From JAJDXW01 sp965214795 (GTDB lineage: Bacteria > Pseudomonadota > Gammaproteobacteria > HK1), in NCBI GenBank assembly GCA_965214795.1, contig OZ243976.1, positions 930,001-994,000 of the forward strand: DNA of 64,000 nucleotides, written 5' to 3'. Position numbers and translations under genes: made by a program. This document shows, one piece after another, positions 35,851 through 45,373 of the stretch. The notes under the pieces were generated by a model, which had not been told where the DNA came from, ran no database searches, and was given only the letters and a program-made list of their open reading frames with translations. How positions within the stretch are numbered: the first letter of the stretch is position 1; each line of letters starts with the position of its first letter.

Positions 35851-36798
35851 TCATCCGGAAGGTGCGCCGGACAGGCCGGGTGCGCCGGGTATCCCGTAGG
35901 CCCGTCGCGCGTTGTCCGCGAACAACCCCTGCCGGTCGGCCGGGTCCAGGTGCGAGGCGAGGTCGCCGAATGCGGCGTAGAGGCGCTCGGCCGGCCAACC
36001 GACGTGCTTCTCGACCGGGAAGTTCGAAGCGAACATGCATCGCCCGGGGCCGAAGAGCTCGATGGCCCGATGCACCGACTCGCGCACGAGCGAGCTGCGG
36101 TCCCAGTCTCCGTCCGGGTACGAGAGCATCGAGATCTTGAGATGCACCTGCTCAAGATCGGCCAGGGCCGAGAGCCCGTCCCAATAGACTCGGCCCTCGC
36201 GCAGATCGGCCAGGGTCGGGCTGCCGAGGTGGCCGACGACGATGGGGGTCGCCGGGTGCCCGGCGAGCAGGCGGGCGGCCTTGCGAAACTGGTGCGGGTT
36301 GAGCTGGAGGTCGAAGGCGAGGGAGTGCTCCTCGAGCCGCGCGAAACCCCGTCGCCAGGCCGGCTGGTCGAGGAAGTCCCCGCGCCGCTCGTTGCGGGGC
36401 CAGGAGGGCTCGTGGTTCACGATCTGCCGGATGCCGCCCAGCCCGGGGCAGCTCGCGAGATCGGCGAGGATGGCCGGAAGGTCCGGGTCTTCGAGCGGCG
36501 CCGAAGCGACGATGACGTAGTCGAGGGGCGACGCGGCAAGCTGCGCGGAGACCCACCTCGCCTCGGCCACGCAGGCGCGGGCGAACGGCGGCCCGTCCTG
36601 TCCGACGTGGCAGACGCTCACCGCCTCGACGAGGGCGCCGCCGGTGAGCTCGAACCCTTCGACCGCGAGGTCCGACTCGTAGCGTGCCCGGCCGTACACC
36701 GGGTCGCCGTCGATCGCGGCGAGCTGGCTCGGGTCATGGCCGCTCCTCGTCCCCGGGGAGACGTCCCACAGGTGGAAGTGCGGGTCCCACAGCTTCAT
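35851..36798 (-). CDS. Amidohydrolase-2 family lactonase-like enzyme
   Basis: The 315-residue product has the metal-site opening WDPHFHLWD (residues 4-12), IRQIVNHEP, a mid VVGHLGSPT and a late FASNFPVEK, all typical of the COG3618 TIM-barrel group. That group contains L-fucono- and L-rhamnono-lactonases. Coming after a sugar transporter and before an SDR, a lactonase step in oxidative deoxysugar breakdown is the best guess. Confidence 0.82.
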   Translation of the reverse strand: MKLWDPHFHLWDVSPGTRSGHDPSQLAAIDGDPVYGRARYESDLAVEGFELTGGALVEAVSVCHVGQDGPPFARACVAEARWVSAQLAASPLDYVIVASAPLEDPDLPAILADLASCPGLGGIRQIVNHEPSWPRNERRGDFLDQPAWRRGFARLEEHSLAFDLQLNPHQFRKAARLLAGHPATPIVVGHLGSPTLADLREGRVYWDGLSALADLEQVHLKISMLSYPDGDWDRSSLVRESVHRAIELFGPGRCMFASNFPVEKHVGWPAERLYAAFGDLASHLDPADRQGLFADNARRAYGIPGAPGLSGAPSG

Positions 36799-36904
36799 GG
36801 CGTCGATACGGAAGACCTGTGAAGCACCGGAGGCCGGCGGCGAACCGCCGCCGGCCTCCTCGCCGGAACGGGACGGGAGACGGGTGCCCGCCGGCGGCGC
36901 GCCC

Positions 36905-37948
36905 TCAGCGGGCCGCCGCCTCCACGTTGGTCTTGTCGTAGACGGAGAACGGCCCCATGAGCACCCGCAGCCCCTTCTCCCGGGTCGGGTCCTTGTGGAT
37001 GGTGTAGGTCCCCATGCGCCCTGCGTCGAAGCTCTCGCCCTCGACGCCCTCGATCTGCCCGGTGGCGATGAGGTAGGTCACGTAGTAGGTGAGGTAGCCG
37101 AGGTCGACGAAGCTCCAGAGCGCGAACTCCGGGGCGCAGCCGTTCATCGTGTAGCTCACCATCTCCGCCGGCAGGCCGAGGCCGCTCACCTTGATCTGGT
37201 CGCAGAGGTCCTCGTCCTGAAGCGCCTTCGCCGCGGCGACGATTCCCACCGAAGTGGGGGCCATGATGAGCTTCATGTTCGGATACTTGTCGATGAGGGC
37301 GAGCGCCTGGTTGTAGCTCTTCTCCGACTGGTCGTCGCCGTAGACCACGTCCACGAGGTTGAGTGCCGCGTATTTGTCCTCCTCGAGGGCGTTCTTCATG
37401 GCCGCGTTCCAGGAGTTCTGGTTGGCCGCGTCCGGCGTCGCGGAGAGGATCGCGAAGTCGCCGCCCGCCTCCCCGAGGATGTTGAGCGCCATGTCGGCCA
37501 TCACCACTCCGGTCTGGTCGAAATCGACCTGGGCGACGAACACCTGCTCGCCCTCCGCGGAGGGGATCTGGGAGTCCCACGTCACCACCGCGAGGCCCTT
37601 CGCGCGCGCCGCCTTGGCGGCGGGGGCGATCTGGTCTCCGGAATTGTTCGAGATCATGATGCCGTCCTGCCCCTGCGTGGTGGCGGTGGTCACGATCTCG
37701 ATCTGTCCGGCGACGCTGTTCTCCGGGGTCGGTCCGATGAACTCCAGGGTGCCCGGGTTCCCGAGCTCCTCGTGCGCCTCGCGGGCGCCGTTGTGAGCCT
37801 GGTCGAAGACCAGGATGCCGATGAACTTCGGCATGAGGACGAGGTTGGCCTCCCGGCCCTTCTCGGCCATGACCTGGGCGTGGGCGGACCCCGCCGCCCC
37901 AAGGGCGAGGGTGACGGCTGAAAGCGTGAGCAGTTGTCTGAGTTTCAT
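36905..37948 (-). CDS. Sugar ABC transporter substrate-binding protein, RhaS-like
   Basis: The 347-residue protein has a Sec signal (cleavage near GSAHAQ) and the type-I periplasmic sugar-binding fold. Landmarks are KFIGILVFDQAHNGAREA near the start, DGIMISNNSGDQIAPAAKAARAKGLAVVTWDSQ, and QNSWNAAMKNALEE. The NNSGD-loop pattern is that of rhamnose/autoinducer-2-type binding proteins. It belongs with the two permeases and the ATPase upstream; a mutarotase at the head of the unit supports L-rhamnose or a similar 6-deoxysugar as ligand. Confidence 0.86.
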   Translation of the reverse strand: MKLRQLLTLSAVTLALGAAGSAHAQVMAEKGREANLVLMPKFIGILVFDQAHNGAREAHEELGNPGTLEFIGPTPENSVAGQIEIVTTATTQGQDGIMISNNSGDQIAPAAKAARAKGLAVVTWDSQIPSAEGEQVFVAQVDFDQTGVVMADMALNILGEAGGDFAILSATPDAANQNSWNAAMKNALEEDKYAALNLVDVVYGDDQSEKSYNQALALIDKYPNMKLIMAPTSVGIVAAAKALQDEDLCDQIKVSGLGLPAEMVSYTMNGCAPEFALWSFVDLGYLTYYVTYLIATGQIEGVEGESFDAGRMGTYTIHKDPTREKGLRVLMGPFSVYDKTNVEAAAR

Positions 37949-38051
37949 GAAGTTCTCCAGGAGTCGGGGTTGTGCGGAAGTCGTTTCGTCGATGCGGCTG
38001 CCAAGCGAGCGGCCCGGCCGTGCGCTGGCGCCGGCGGCAGGGCCGGAGAAT

Positions 38052-39143
38052 TCAGCGGAGGCGCCCGGGGCGCGCCACGCGGGCGAGGAAGCCCCGCACG
38101 TTCGGAATCATAGCCGACAGGATCAGAAGGACGCCAATGACCCCGGTCTGGAGGTGCCCGGTGATGTTGCTGAGAGACATCCCGTTGCGGAGGTAGAGGA
38201 CGATGAGAATCGACAGGAGCACCCCGTAGACCGACCCCGCGCCGCCGAATATGCTCACCCCCCCGAGCAGCACGATGGTGATGATGTCGAGCTCGAAACC
38301 GAGCCCCATGTCGCCCCGGACGGTGCCGAGGCGGGCTGCGAAGAGGATCCCCGCGAGGGCGGAGAGGAACCCGGAAGTCGTGAAGAGAAGCATCTTGACC
38401 CGCGCGACGTCGATGCCGGAGTAGCGGGCCACCTCCAGGTTGATGCCGATGACGTAGACCTGCCGGCCGAACCCGCTGTAGCGAAGCACGATCACCGCGA
38501 GCACCAGCAGCGCGAAGAAGATGATGAGCGAGAGCGGAAACGGGCCGATGAGGGACTGCTGGCCGAGCGCCTCGAACCACGCCGGAAACTCCTTGATGGA
38601 CCGGTCCTCGACCAGCACCCGGGCGAGTCCCCGGAACCCGATCAGCATCGCGAGGGTCACCACCAGGGACGGCAGGCCGACGACGGTGATCCAGAACCCG
38701 TTGAAGGCGCCGCCGGCGACCCCGATGAGGAGGCAGATGGCGAGGGCCGCCGGCATCGGGACCCCCTGCTGGACCAGCCAGCCGAGGGCGCAGGCGGAGA
38801 GCCCCATCATCGACGCGACGGAGAGGTCGATCTCCGCGTTCAGGATCACGAAGGTCATGATGAGGGCGACGATGACCTTCTCGATCGAGAGGGCGAAGAG
38901 GTTGACTTGGTTCTCCATGCTGAGGAAGGAGGGGGAGGTGACGGCGTTCACCACGATGATGCAGAGCAGCAGCACGGCGAGGAACCCTTCCCAGCTCCTG
39001 AGCCGCGCGCCGAGCGCGGCGGACCTCCGGGCCGGTGCCCGTGTCCGGCCCTCGCCCGGGGGGGCGGGTGGAGGCGCCGGCCGGCGGCTCGTCCGGGTGT
39101 TCACGGCGCGCGCCGCCGCCGGTCCCCGTGGGCGGCCGCTCAC
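38052..39143 (-). CDS. Sugar ABC transporter permease (RbsC family), second
   Basis: A 363-residue permease with an unusually long Ala/Arg/Pro-rich cytosolic N-terminus (about 45 residues) before some nine helices. Signatures are NAEIDLSVASMMGLSA, the loop GLPSLVVTLAMLIGFRGLA and the late GVSIFGGAGSVYG, typical of ribose/rhamnose-type permeases. Its start overlaps the preceding permease stop (ATGA). Confidence 0.92.
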   Translation of the reverse strand: MSGRPRGPAAARAVNTRTSRRPAPPPAPPGEGRTRAPARRSAALGARLRSWEGFLAVLLLCIIVVNAVTSPSFLSMENQVNLFALSIEKVIVALIMTFVILNAEIDLSVASMMGLSACALGWLVQQGVPMPAALAICLLIGVAGGAFNGFWITVVGLPSLVVTLAMLIGFRGLARVLVEDRSIKEFPAWFEALGQQSLIGPFPLSLIIFFALLVLAVIVLRYSGFGRQVYVIGINLEVARYSGIDVARVKMLLFTTSGFLSALAGILFAARLGTVRGDMGLGFELDIITIVLLGGVSIFGGAGSVYGVLLSILIVLYLRNGMSLSNITGHLQTGVIGVLLILSAMIPNVRGFLARVARPGRLR

Positions 39144-40114
39144 CGGCCCCGCCTTCGCTTCATGAGCACGCTGTCGACGGCGACCGCGGCCAGGATCAGC
39201 ATGCCGAGCAGGGCGTCGCGCAGGAACTCGCTCACCTGGAGGGAGCGGATGAGGCTGTTCTCGAGGAGGTCGATGAGACTCGCCCCCAGCACCGCGCCGA
39301 GGACGCTCCCCGAGCCGCCGAAGATGTTGATGCCGCCGACCACCACCGCCGCCACCGACTTGAGCTCGAGCCCCAGGCCCGCCACCACCGTGATGTTGCC
39401 GAACCGGGCGAGGAAGAGGAATCCGGTGAGCCCCGCGAGCGCTCCGCAGAGGACGAAGGCGGTGAAGACGAGCCGCCGGGTGGGGAACCCGGCGTGGTGG
39501 GCGGCTTCCGGGCTCGACCCGATGGCGTAGAGCCGTCGTCCGAATGACGAGTAGCGAAGCAGGAGCTGGAAGAGCACCGCCACCGCCAGCATGACGGCCA
39601 CGACCACCCGCAGGTGGAGGCGCTCATAGCTCAGCACATTGAGGCGTGGGAGGTCGATCAGCCACTGGGGGAGGTTGACGGTGAGGATGGTCTGCGCGTC
39701 GGAGTACTCGACCAGGATCGTGCGGTAGAGGGCGAGTGTGCCCAAGGTCACGATGATGGCCGGCACCCGGCACCACGCCACCAGCACGCCGTTGCACGCC
39801 CCGAGCGCGGCGCCAAGGCCGACGGCCATCAGCACCGCCGCGAGCGGATGGATGTCGTTGTCGAGGGAGAGCTGCTGGCCGACGAAGTAGGCGGTGAAGC
39901 CGACGATGGAGCCGACCGAGAGATCGATGTTGCGGGTGAGCACCACCAGGGTCTGGCCGATGGCGAGGAGGGCGAGGATCGCGACGCTCGCCGACACCCG
40001 GTTGAAGAGGCGCGCGCTCAGGTAGTTCTCGATGATGAGCGAGAAGCCGGCGAGCACGAGCACGATGAGGAGGAGGAGCACGCCCTCGCGCCTCGTCTCC
40101 GCGCGGAGCCTCAT
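39140..40114 (-). CDS. Sugar ABC transporter permease (RbsC family), first
   Basis: A 324-residue, roughly nine-helix permease with TRNIDLSVGSIVGFTAYF, CRVPAIIVTLGTLALYRTI and GGINIFGGSGSVLG, the paired signature of the RbsC/AraH family. The ATG at 40114 overlaps the ATPase stop by 4 bases (ATGA). Two different permease genes in one unit is typical of the rhamnose-type transporters. Confidence 0.93.
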   Translation of the reverse strand: MRLRAETRREGVLLLLIVLVLAGFSLIIENYLSARLFNRVSASVAILALLAIGQTLVVLTRNIDLSVGSIVGFTAYFVGQQLSLDNDIHPLAAVLMAVGLGAALGACNGVLVAWCRVPAIIVTLGTLALYRTILVEYSDAQTILTVNLPQWLIDLPRLNVLSYERLHLRVVVAVMLAVAVLFQLLLRYSSFGRRLYAIGSSPEAAHHAGFPTRRLVFTAFVLCGALAGLTGFLFLARFGNITVVAGLGLELKSVAAVVVGGINIFGGSGSVLGAVLGASLIDLLENSLIRSLQVSEFLRDALLGMLILAAVAVDSVLMKRRRGR

Positions 40115-41757
40115 GACACCGCCCGCTCCGCGGCGCTGCCCTCCGCTGTCGGAGGGGCTGTCCTCGCACCGCCCGTCCTCGCACCGTCCTCCTCCCCGGT
40201 GGCGAGGGACATCACCGCCTCCTGGGTGGCTTCCCCGCGGTCCAGGACACCCATCTGCCGCCCTTCGCGCATCACCAGGATACGGTCGCTCATGGCGAGC
40301 ACCTCGGGCAGATCGGAGGAGATGCAGAGGATCGCCATTCCCTCCTCGGCGAGCTCGCGCACCATCGCGTGGACCTCGGCCTTCGCCCCGACGTCGATGC
40401 CCCGGGTCGGCTCGTCCAAGAGGAAGATCCTCGGCCGGGTGTTGAGCCACTTGCCGAACATCACCTTCTGCTGGTTCCCGCCGGAGAGCTTGCCGACCAC
40501 GTGCAGCGGCGAGGGCGCCCTAATGTCGAGCCGCTGCCGGAACCCCTCCGCGGCCGCCTCCTCCCGGGCGCGCTGAACGAGGCCGAGCCGCGAGAGATAG
40601 CGGCGGAGCACGGGGAGGGTCACGTTGGCCGCGATCGAGAGCGGCATGGCGAGCCCGAGCTTGCGCCGGTCCTCGGTCATGTAGGCGATCCCGAGCCGCT
40701 GGGCAGCCCGGGGCGACGTGATCCGCACCGCCTGGCCGTCGATCTCGATACGGCCGCGGTCGGCGGGCTGGATACCGAAGAGGGCGAGGGCAACGTCCGT
40801 CCGGCGCGAGCCGACGAGCCCCGCGAAACCGAGGACCTCGCCCTCGTGGAGGTCGAAGTCGATCCCGGAGAACACCCCCTCCCGGCCGAGACCGCGCACC
40901 CGGCATACCTGCCGGCCGATGGTCCGCGCCGGCTCGCCCCCCCCAATCCCATAGAACTGCTCCACCTCCCGGCCCACCATGTCGCGAATGAGCCGGTCCC
41001 GGGTGACCTCGCCGGCGGGGCGGGTGGAGATGTGCTTGCCGTCCCGGAGCACCGTGATCCGGTCCGCGACCTCGAAGACCTCCTCCAGGCGGTGGGTGAT
41101 GAAGAGCACCGCGACCCCCCGATCCCGCAACTGGCGAGCCACCCGGAAGAGCTGCCGGACCTCGTGGTCGGAGAGCGATGCGGTCGGCTCGTCCATGATG
41201 AGGACCTTCACCTCGAGCGAGATGGCCTTCGCGATCTCCACCGCCTGCTGCGAGGCGAGGGTGAGCCCCCGGGCCGGCGCCCGCACGTCGAGCCGGACGC
41301 CGAGGCTCGCGAGGAGGTCCTCCGCCTCCGCGTACATGCGCGGCCAGTTGACCAGTAATGCCTGGTCCCGGTGGGTGATGAAGATGTTCTCGGCGACGTC
41401 GAGGTCCGGGAACACGAGAGGCTCCTGGTAGATGGCCGCCACCCCGCGCGCCTGGGCTTCCTGGGCGTTTGCGAGGTGCACCGGCGCGCCCTCCACCCGG
41501 ACCTCTCCCTCGTCGCTTTGCTCGACGCCGGTCAGGATCTTGATGAGGGTCGACTTGCCGGCGCCGTTCTCCCCGACGAGGGCGTGGATCTCGCCCGCGT
41601 GGAGGGAGAGGGACACGCCCGCGAGCGCCTGCGTCATGTCGAAGCGCTTGGAGACCCCGGTCACCTCCAGCACCGGGGCGGCGCGCGCGGGGCTCGCAGG
41701 GGTCACGCCCGGCGCCGGTGCGGTGCCGGACGAAGGAGCGGCGGACGTGCCCGACAT
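40111..41757 (-). CDS. Sugar ABC transporter ATPase, double domain
   Basis: The 548-residue product contains two ABC domains, as in RbsA/RhaT-type ATPases. The first has GENGAGKSTLIK and LIMDEPTASLS; the second has the altered Walker A GLVGSRRTDVA, signature KLSGGNQQKV and FLLDEPTRGID. The degenerate second Walker A is normal for this family. An Ala/Pro/Thr-rich tail follows. The gene heads the transporter part, 10 bases after the mutarotase. Confidence 0.94.
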   Translation of the reverse strand: MSGTSAAPSSGTAPAPGVTPASPARAAPVLEVTGVSKRFDMTQALAGVSLSLHAGEIHALVGENGAGKSTLIKILTGVEQSDEGEVRVEGAPVHLANAQEAQARGVAAIYQEPLVFPDLDVAENIFITHRDQALLVNWPRMYAEAEDLLASLGVRLDVRAPARGLTLASQQAVEIAKAISLEVKVLIMDEPTASLSDHEVRQLFRVARQLRDRGVAVLFITHRLEEVFEVADRITVLRDGKHISTRPAGEVTRDRLIRDMVGREVEQFYGIGGGEPARTIGRQVCRVRGLGREGVFSGIDFDLHEGEVLGFAGLVGSRRTDVALALFGIQPADRGRIEIDGQAVRITSPRAAQRLGIAYMTEDRRKLGLAMPLSIAANVTLPVLRRYLSRLGLVQRAREEAAAEGFRQRLDIRAPSPLHVVGKLSGGNQQKVMFGKWLNTRPRIFLLDEPTRGIDVGAKAEVHAMVRELAEEGMAILCISSDLPEVLAMSDRILVMREGRQMGVLDRGEATQEAVMSLATGEEDGARTGGARTAPPTAEGSAAERAVS

Positions 41758-41767
41758 CTCCCCCGGC

Positions 41768-42085
41768 TCAGTCCATGTGCCACTGGAGGGGCAGCAGGTA
41801 GGGGAAGTTTCGCGCCGGATCGATCTCGATCCTCATCACCGGCGCCATGTACTCGGCCCAGCGGCGGTTGATCTCGCTGTCGCCGAGCCGTGTGATGGTC
41901 TCGTCGAGGTCGTCCGTCTCGAAGTACCCGAACAGGGTGAGGCCGTGGCGGAAGATCGAGTAGTTCCGGACCCCGGCCTCGCGCAGGGCCTCCCGCATCT
42001 CCGGCCAGATCTCGTCGTGCCGCCGCTTGTACTCCTCCTCGTAGCCGGGGCGCACTTCCTGCACCCACGCGTATCGATGGTTCAT
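41768..42085 (-). CDS. rhaM: L-rhamnose mutarotase family protein
   Basis: The 105-residue product has the RhaM/DUF718 pattern: RYAWVQEVRPGYEEEYKRRHDEIWPEM with the catalytic-type His22, NYSIFRHGLTLFGYFE, and a C-terminal MRIEID...LLPLQWHMD. It interconverts anomers of L-rhamnose or related deoxysugars. It is the first gene of the transporter unit and is the best evidence for the substrate class. Confidence 0.9.
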   Translation of the reverse strand: MNHRYAWVQEVRPGYEEEYKRRHDEIWPEMREALREAGVRNYSIFRHGLTLFGYFETDDLDETITRLGDSEINRRWAEYMAPVMRIEIDPARNFPYLLPLQWHMD

Positions 42086-42206
42086 GGTCGGACCTCGCTG
42101 AATCGGGAGCTCAGGGCTGAATCGGGAACCCGGGCGGTGGCCTCCCGCCCGCCCGGTATCGAACCACGGCCCCGGGCCGTGGTGTGAGAACCTCGCGTCC
42201 TTCGTG
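42086..42206. other. Leader region of the deoxysugar transporter unit
   Basis: About 120 bases between the IS remnant and rhaM. A repeated GCTCAGGGCTGAATCGGGA-like phrase occurs near 42095-42128. No operator can be named. Confidence 0.3.
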
Positions 42207-42475
42207 TCATCCCGCGGGCAGAGCCGGGACGCTCAGGCTGCCGCCGCGGCGGGCAGCCCGACTGAGGTCATCGTTGCTCATGGGAGCGATGGATTCCAGT
42301 GTCCTGTCGCGCGCGCTCCGCACGCGGCCCGCTCGTCGTTCTGCTCGACGAGGACGGTTCCGACGGAGCGGGGGACCGCGTCCTCGCCGGGAGAGATGCC
42401 GACGACGTCGGTCCGGCGCTCGACCTCGCCGTCGAGGCGTTCGAGCGGTTTGGCCGGGTGAAGCCTGGTGCGGCG
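42207..42475 (-). mobile_element. IS256-family transposase, C-terminal remnant
   Basis: Read on the minus strand, one frame gives LHPAKPLERLDGEVERRTDVVGI and EDAVPRSVGTVLVEQNDE. After a frameshift a second frame gives IAPMSNDDLSRAARRGGSLS, ending PALPAG. Together these are the characteristic end of Mutator/IS256-type transposases. The rest of the gene and the ends of the IS are gone. It lies between rhaM and the Gfo/Idh/MocA gene, splitting what may once have been one unit. Confidence 0.85.
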
Positions 42476-42549
42476 CGGCGCTCCTTGGGGAAACGCATGC
42501 AGGCCGGGACGTCCGGCTCGGCCTCGTCCATCAAGGGCTGCGAGCCTGG

Positions 42550-42573
42550 GCGCCCTGGAGCCCGGGCGCCCGG
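42550..42573. terminator. GC-rich hairpin downstream of the Gfo/Idh/MocA gene
   Basis: Two GGGCGCCC blocks lie either side of a short spacer and can pair, in the 3' flank of the dehydrogenase gene. There is no T run, so it is only a possible terminator. Confidence 0.3.
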
Positions 42574-42639
42574 GGTCCGAACTCGTCGGCGGCTTGGCGC
42601 GCCCGGGCGGTGGCACCTTCGTTCGCCCCGTGCGTGCGT

Positions 42640-43698
42640 TCATCCGCATTCCACCGTTCCCCCGGATTCCGCGGACCCGTACAGGGCTTCCAGCACCTGG
42701 ACGGTCCTGAGCCCCACCAGGTGGTCGCCGCAGTTCCGCGCCTCCTCGCCGCGGCAGATCGCGACGAAGCGGTCCACCGCCTCGCGGGTGGTGTAGGAGC
42801 GGAAACCCTCGCCCCGCCTCATCCGCCGCGCGCGGCCGGACCCGTCGAGACGCTGGAGCGAGAGGCGCTCGCGACCTTCCTCCACGTCCAGCACGAGCAT
42901 GCCGTCCTCCCCGTAGACCCGGAGGTCGAGCTGGGGCGCGGCGTGCTTGGGCAGCCCGGCCGCCCCCGAGAGGGTGCCGATGGCCCCTCCTTCGAATCGA
43001 AGGACGGCCGCATCGTGATCGTCCACCTCGGCCTTCGAGCGGCGGACGGCGGCGTGGACGCTCTCCGGTTCGAGGTCGGTGACGAAGAAGAGGGCGGCGA
43101 GCGCGTGCGACAACTGCCCCCATCCATATCCGCCCGCGCGGCGCGGGTCGGCCCAGGTGGAGGGGGGCGGGCGGTAGAGATGTCCCTCGGTCTCGACCAT
43201 CGGCTCTCCGCCGAAGAGGTCGAGGAGGGCGGAGGACATGTGCAGCGCGACGTGGCGGACGGCGCCGATCCGGCCGGCCCGCACCCAGTCCGCGGCCTGC
43301 TCCATGTACGGGGTGTGGTTGAGGCCGTAGGGGGTCATGAGGGTCCGGCCGGACGCGCGGACGAGCCGCACCAGCTCGCGGGCATCGGCAGTCCGGGTGG
43401 CCATCGGTTTCTCGACGAGGACGTGGCACCCGCGGCGAAGGGCCGCCGCCGCGTGCTCGAAGTGGAGCACGTGGGGCGAGGCGACGACCACGCCGTCCGG
43501 GTCCCGACCGTACACCTCGAGGTGGTCCTCGGTAACGTGGGGAAGGTCGAAACGGGCCCGGATGCGTTCGAGCTCCGTCCCGCCCAGCCGGCAGGCGGAG
43601 ACGATCTCCGCGTGCGGGTTCTGTCGGAGGTGGGGGATGTGGTATTCGCACGCCCACCACCCGGCCCCGACTACCGCGATACGCGCTCTCTTCTGCAT
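42640..43698 (-). CDS. Gfo/Idh/MocA-family oxidoreductase
   Basis: The 352-residue product has the N-terminal NAD(P) site VVGAGWWACEYHIP, the VLVEKPMA motif (with the catalytic-type Lys) at about 88-95, and a C-terminal alpha/beta domain with VDDHDAAVLRFEGGAIG. These enzymes oxidise sugars or sugar derivatives. Position just upstream of the deoxysugar genes suggests a role in the same metabolism, although a dead IS lies between. The ATG at 43698 was chosen; the frame extends to 43746 into the repeat. Confidence 0.88.
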   Translation of the reverse strand: MQKRARIAVVGAGWWACEYHIPHLRQNPHAEIVSACRLGGTELERIRARFDLPHVTEDHLEVYGRDPDGVVVASPHVLHFEHAAAALRRGCHVLVEKPMATRTADARELVRLVRASGRTLMTPYGLNHTPYMEQAADWVRAGRIGAVRHVALHMSSALLDLFGGEPMVETEGHLYRPPPSTWADPRRAGGYGWGQLSHALAALFFVTDLEPESVHAAVRRSKAEVDDHDAAVLRFEGGAIGTLSGAAGLPKHAAPQLDLRVYGEDGMLVLDVEEGRERLSLQRLDGSGRARRMRRGEGFRSYTTREAVDRFVAICRGEEARNCGDHLVGLRTVQVLEALYGSAESGGTVECG

Positions 43699-43735
43699 CG
43701 GTCCGGTTTGAATTCTCTCCGAATCGCCGGACAGT

Positions 43736-43919
43736 CTAGCGCGCATATCTCACCGGGCTACGTCGCGAGGGCGCGGAGACGCCCCAAGATGTGACAGCAA
43801 CGGGTCGAACGGACCGAAAGAGCGCATGCGCGCTGTCGAAGCGGCTTGAGGGAGTACGGCCCGCCACCGCGAGCGGATCGGCGTCCGCAGCAGGAGGCCG
43901 GTGAGATATGCGCGCTAGC
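43736..43919 (-). repeat. Family-3 inverted-end element, copy 3 (184 bp)
   Basis: CTAGCGCGCATATCTCACCGG at the left and its exact complement at the right give perfect 21-base inverted ends, both closing in CTAG. The interior, in inverse orientation to copy 4, includes GTCGCGAGGGC, CGGACCGAAAG, GCGCTGTCGAAGCGGCTTGA and GTCCGCAGCAGGA. It fills the divergent spacer between the Gfo/Idh/MocA gene and the panE-like gene. The rest of the spacer (43920-44026) has nothing recognisable. Confidence 0.88.
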
Positions 43920-44026
43920 GCCTACCCCCCCGGTTCCGAACGGGGTCTCCGGGTGAATGCGCTAATCTGCCGCCGGTCGCGCCGCGATCGGAGCCGGCCC
44001 GGCGGGGAAGAGGAAGGCACTGGACG

Positions 44027-44956
44027 ATGAAGTTCACCGTGATGGGGGCGGGAGGCGTCGGCGGGTACTTCGGCGCCCGGCTGGCGGCGGCGGGGCACGA
44101 GGTCGGGTTCGTCGCCCGCGCCCGGCATCTCGAGGCGATGCGCGAGAAGGGTCTCGCGGTCCGCAGCCAGCTCGGCGATGTCGAGCTCCGGCCCGTCCGG
44201 GCGAGCGACGATCCCGCCGCGTTCGGCGCCGCTGACTGCGTCCTGTTCACGGTCAAGACGTACGACTGCGAATCCGCGGCCAAGGCGGTCCGCCCCGCCC
44301 TCGGCGCCGATACCTTCGTCGTTCCCCTGCTGAACGGCATCGGCCACATCGAGGTGCTGTGCCGGGTGCTCGGGCCGGAGCGGGTGCTCGGCGGCGTCGC
44401 GCACATCAGCGCGCTCATCGAGGCGCCGGGCGTCGTCCGTCACTTCGACCGCTTGCAAATCCTCCGAATCGCCGAGATGGACAACTCCGAGAGTCTGCGC
44501 GTCCTCGCCCTGCGGGCAGCGTGCACGGCGGCGGGGATCGAGTGCCCGGTGCCGAACGACATCGAGCGCGAGCTCTGGCAGAAGGTGGTGATGATCTGCG
44601 CCCTCGCCGGCGCCAATTGCCTGACCCGGCTTCCGCTCGGCGTCTGCCGGAGCAACCCCGCGACGCGCGCGATGATGGAGAGCCTCGTCGCCGAGACGGT
44701 CGCTGTCGCCCGCGCGCTCGGAGTCTCCCTGCCGGACGACCAGGAATCCCGGACGATGGCGGTCCTCGACAAGCTGCCGGCGCCCATGAAGGCGTCCATG
44801 TTCGCGGCCTTGGAGCGGGGCGAGCGCCTGGAAGCGGCAGCCCTGAACGGCGCCATCGACCGGCTCGGCCGCGAGGCGGGAGTCGACACCCCGACCCACC
44901 GGGCCGTCTACGCCGCCCTCGCCCCGCACGAGAACGGCGCCCCGGCCGGCGACTGA
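44027..44956 (+). CDS. Ketopantoate reductase (PanE/ApbA) family protein
   Basis: The 309-residue product has the N-terminal NADP site MGAGGVGGYFGARLAAAGHEV, VKTYD with the family Lys, PLLNGIGH, and a C-terminal helical domain containing ERELWQKVVMICALAGAN with the catalytic Lys. PanE reduces 2-dehydropantoate to pantoate for coenzyme A; many paralogues act on other keto acids and context here does not decide. It stands alone. Confidence 0.88.
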   Translation: MKFTVMGAGGVGGYFGARLAAAGHEVGFVARARHLEAMREKGLAVRSQLGDVELRPVRASDDPAAFGAADCVLFTVKTYDCESAAKAVRPALGADTFVVPLLNGIGHIEVLCRVLGPERVLGGVAHISALIEAPGVVRHFDRLQILRIAEMDNSESLRVLALRAACTAAGIECPVPNDIERELWQKVVMICALAGANCLTRLPLGVCRSNPATRAMMESLVAETVAVARALGVSLPDDQESRTMAVLDKLPAPMKASMFAALERGERLEAAALNGAIDRLGREAGVDTPTHRAVYAALAPHENGAPAGD

Positions 44957-45373
44957 CCGCCGGCACACCGACCCCTGTCGTCGTATCGTGCTTTGCCAAT
45001 TCGACCTGCCCGTGACACCGTGACCTGCCCTGCCCGTGGCCGTTGTCCGACCTGCCCGGAATCGGTGACGCCCTTGTGTCGGATTACGCTTCGCTCACCC
45101 CGACTACCCGAGACACCGTTGTCCGACCTGCCCGGGAGGGTGGGGAGGGTGGTCCCTTGGGAGAAAGAGGTCGGGTTATCCGAAGGCGTAGCCCGACGGC
45201 TTGACCGCCACCACCTGCAAGCGCAAGAAACGCGCCGCCGCCGCACTGTTCTACAATGGCCCTGGTCCAGAGCTCGCCGGAGGTCGCGTGGCTGCGCGCG
45301 AGCCAGTCGCGGCGTAATCCTCGTTGTTCGATAAAGACGAGGAACAGCCAACGGGACGGGCGGAGGAGCCGGG
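44957..45373. repeat. REP-like palindromic repeats (family 5) in a 417-base spacer
   Basis: GTCCGACCTGCCCGG occurs at about 45044 and 45120, with TGTCGGATTACGC and a CCCGACTACCCGAGAC block between (45079-45115) that can form hairpins. The same GTCGGATTA motif recurs at 63650-63755. A TACAAT hexamer at 45252 could be a -10 box for the ATPase gene that follows. Confidence 0.6.

Noticed and set aside
42299..42796. Plus-strand ORF over the rhaM-Gfo/Idh/MocA spacer
   Set aside because: It is antisense to the IS256 remnant and the dehydrogenase end, with no protein pattern.
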